Assembly (NCBI GenBank): GCA_047518005.1
Contig: JAKZRT010000031.1
Coordinates: 1-5,667, forward strand
Source of the DNA: JAKZRT01 sp047518005
GTDB taxonomy: Bacteria; Pseudomonadota; Alphaproteobacteria; Rhodobacterales; Rhodobacteraceae
DNA: 5,667 nt
Reading direction: 5' to 3'
Shown piece by piece: positions 5,598 to 5,667 of the stretch. The translations under genes and the position numbers were made by a program. Each line of letters opens with the position of its first letter. Positions within the stretch are counted from its first letter, which is position 1. Below the pieces are notes generated by a model. It saw nothing but the letters and a program-made list of their open reading frames with translations, did no database searches and had not been told where the DNA came from.

Positions 5598-5650
5598 GCC
5601 CTGTGGGGAAGTGGTCGGTCGCGGAGCGGCTGTCCACTTGTCCACAGGGC
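5598..5650. repeat. 17-bp imperfect inverted repeat (hairpin)
   Basis: GCCCTGTGGGGAAGTGG (5598-5614) pairs with CCACTTGTCCACAGGGC (5634-5650), with 15 of 17 positions complementary and a 19-nt GC-rich loop. As RNA it would be a strong hairpin, but no T-run follows on either strand, so it is not called a terminator. It lies inside the presumed mobile-element end. Confidence 0.55.
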
Positions 5651-5664
5651 GCCGGTCGGTCGCG
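5613..5664. repeat. 11-bp direct repeat GGTCGGTCGCG
   Basis: GGTCGGTCGCG occurs at 5613-5623 and 5654-5664, 41 bp apart, flanking the right arm of the hairpin. Together with the hairpin it makes the last 70 bp a dense repeat region. Its role is unknown. Confidence 0.5.
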
Positions 5665-5667
5665 TCG

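Larger units (their letters stand above)
5544..5667. mobile_element. Probable end of an insertion sequence interrupting the cyclase gene
   Basis: DNA unlike the neighbouring coding sequence begins here, immediately beyond the cyclase-like tail, and continues to the right edge. It starts with TG and repeats TGAGTTGACCG 25 bp further in. Multiple short repeats near a TG terminus are known for IS21-family ends, so that family is a candidate. No transposase is in view. It is also rich in other repeats. The family call is an inference, and an intergenic rearrangement remains possible. Confidence 0.35.

Noticed and set aside
5638..5646. TTGTCCACA as a DnaA box
   Set aside because: It is a single site with one mismatch from TTATCCACA, inside a hairpin arm, with no AT-rich unwinding region or box cluster.
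5598..5650. Hairpin as an intrinsic terminator for the Crp-type gene
   Set aside because: It lies about 150 bp past the stop, has a long loop and no following T-run.
5544..5665. Continuation of the cyclase frame to the right edge on the minus strand
   Set aside because: The frame has no stop, but its product is Arg-rich with AGA codons, lacks cyclase motifs and overlaps dense repeats. Coding probably ends at about 5543.
1..5667. tRNA, rRNA or CRISPR arrays
   Set aside because: No cloverleaf, rRNA-like segment or regularly spaced array was seen on reading; the only spaced repeats are the short pairs at the right edge.

Overview
The window looks like a GC-rich alphaproteobacterial chromosome or plasmid segment, most likely from the Rhodobacterales (Roseobacter group). 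The main clue is a secreted protein ending in a VPLPA-CTERM exosortase sorting signal, a type typical of that order. The IS5-type transposase start and the Crp-family regulator beside a cyclase-like remnant fit the same group. This placement is inferred from protein motifs, not from a database match.

Layout, left to right. Positions 1-129 hold the 5' end of an IS5-family transposase gene (minus strand, running off the left edge) and its AT-rich IS end. Positions 130-3852 hold three co-directional minus-strand genes related to the clostridial P47/OrfX proteins, which have the TULIP lipid-binding fold. In transcription order they encode 577, 525 and 130 residues. Spacing is tight: 22 nt between the first two, then a 4-nt ATGA overlap. 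The third encodes only the N-terminal part of the fold and stops next to the IS, so it may be truncated. Positions 3915-4634 (minus) encode a 239-residue VPLPA-CTERM protein 62 nt upstream of the P47 genes, probably in the same transcription unit. A 132-bp divergent intergenic region follows, with two perfect inverted repeats, one of them a near-consensus CRP box. Positions 4767-5447 (plus) encode a Crp-type regulator. It converges with, and overlaps by three bases, the last codons of a probable class III adenylate/guanylate cyclase (minus). That gene appears cut at about 5543 by repeat-rich DNA resembling an IS end.

Working model (inference): the cNMP-responsive regulator binds the shared intergenic region and controls both itself and the minus-strand unit of a surface-anchored VPLPA-CTERM protein plus P47/OrfX-like proteins. 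The regulator's recognition helix carries the three E. coli CRP base-contacting residues, which fits the AGTGA-N6-TCACA box in its own promoter region. Apparent mobile-element ends on both flanks suggest an accessory island. The least familiar content is a P47/OrfX-like cluster in an alphaproteobacterium, with no visible neurotoxin gene, next to an exosortase-sorted protein. Both full-length paralogs carry hydrophobic segments in the same relative place.
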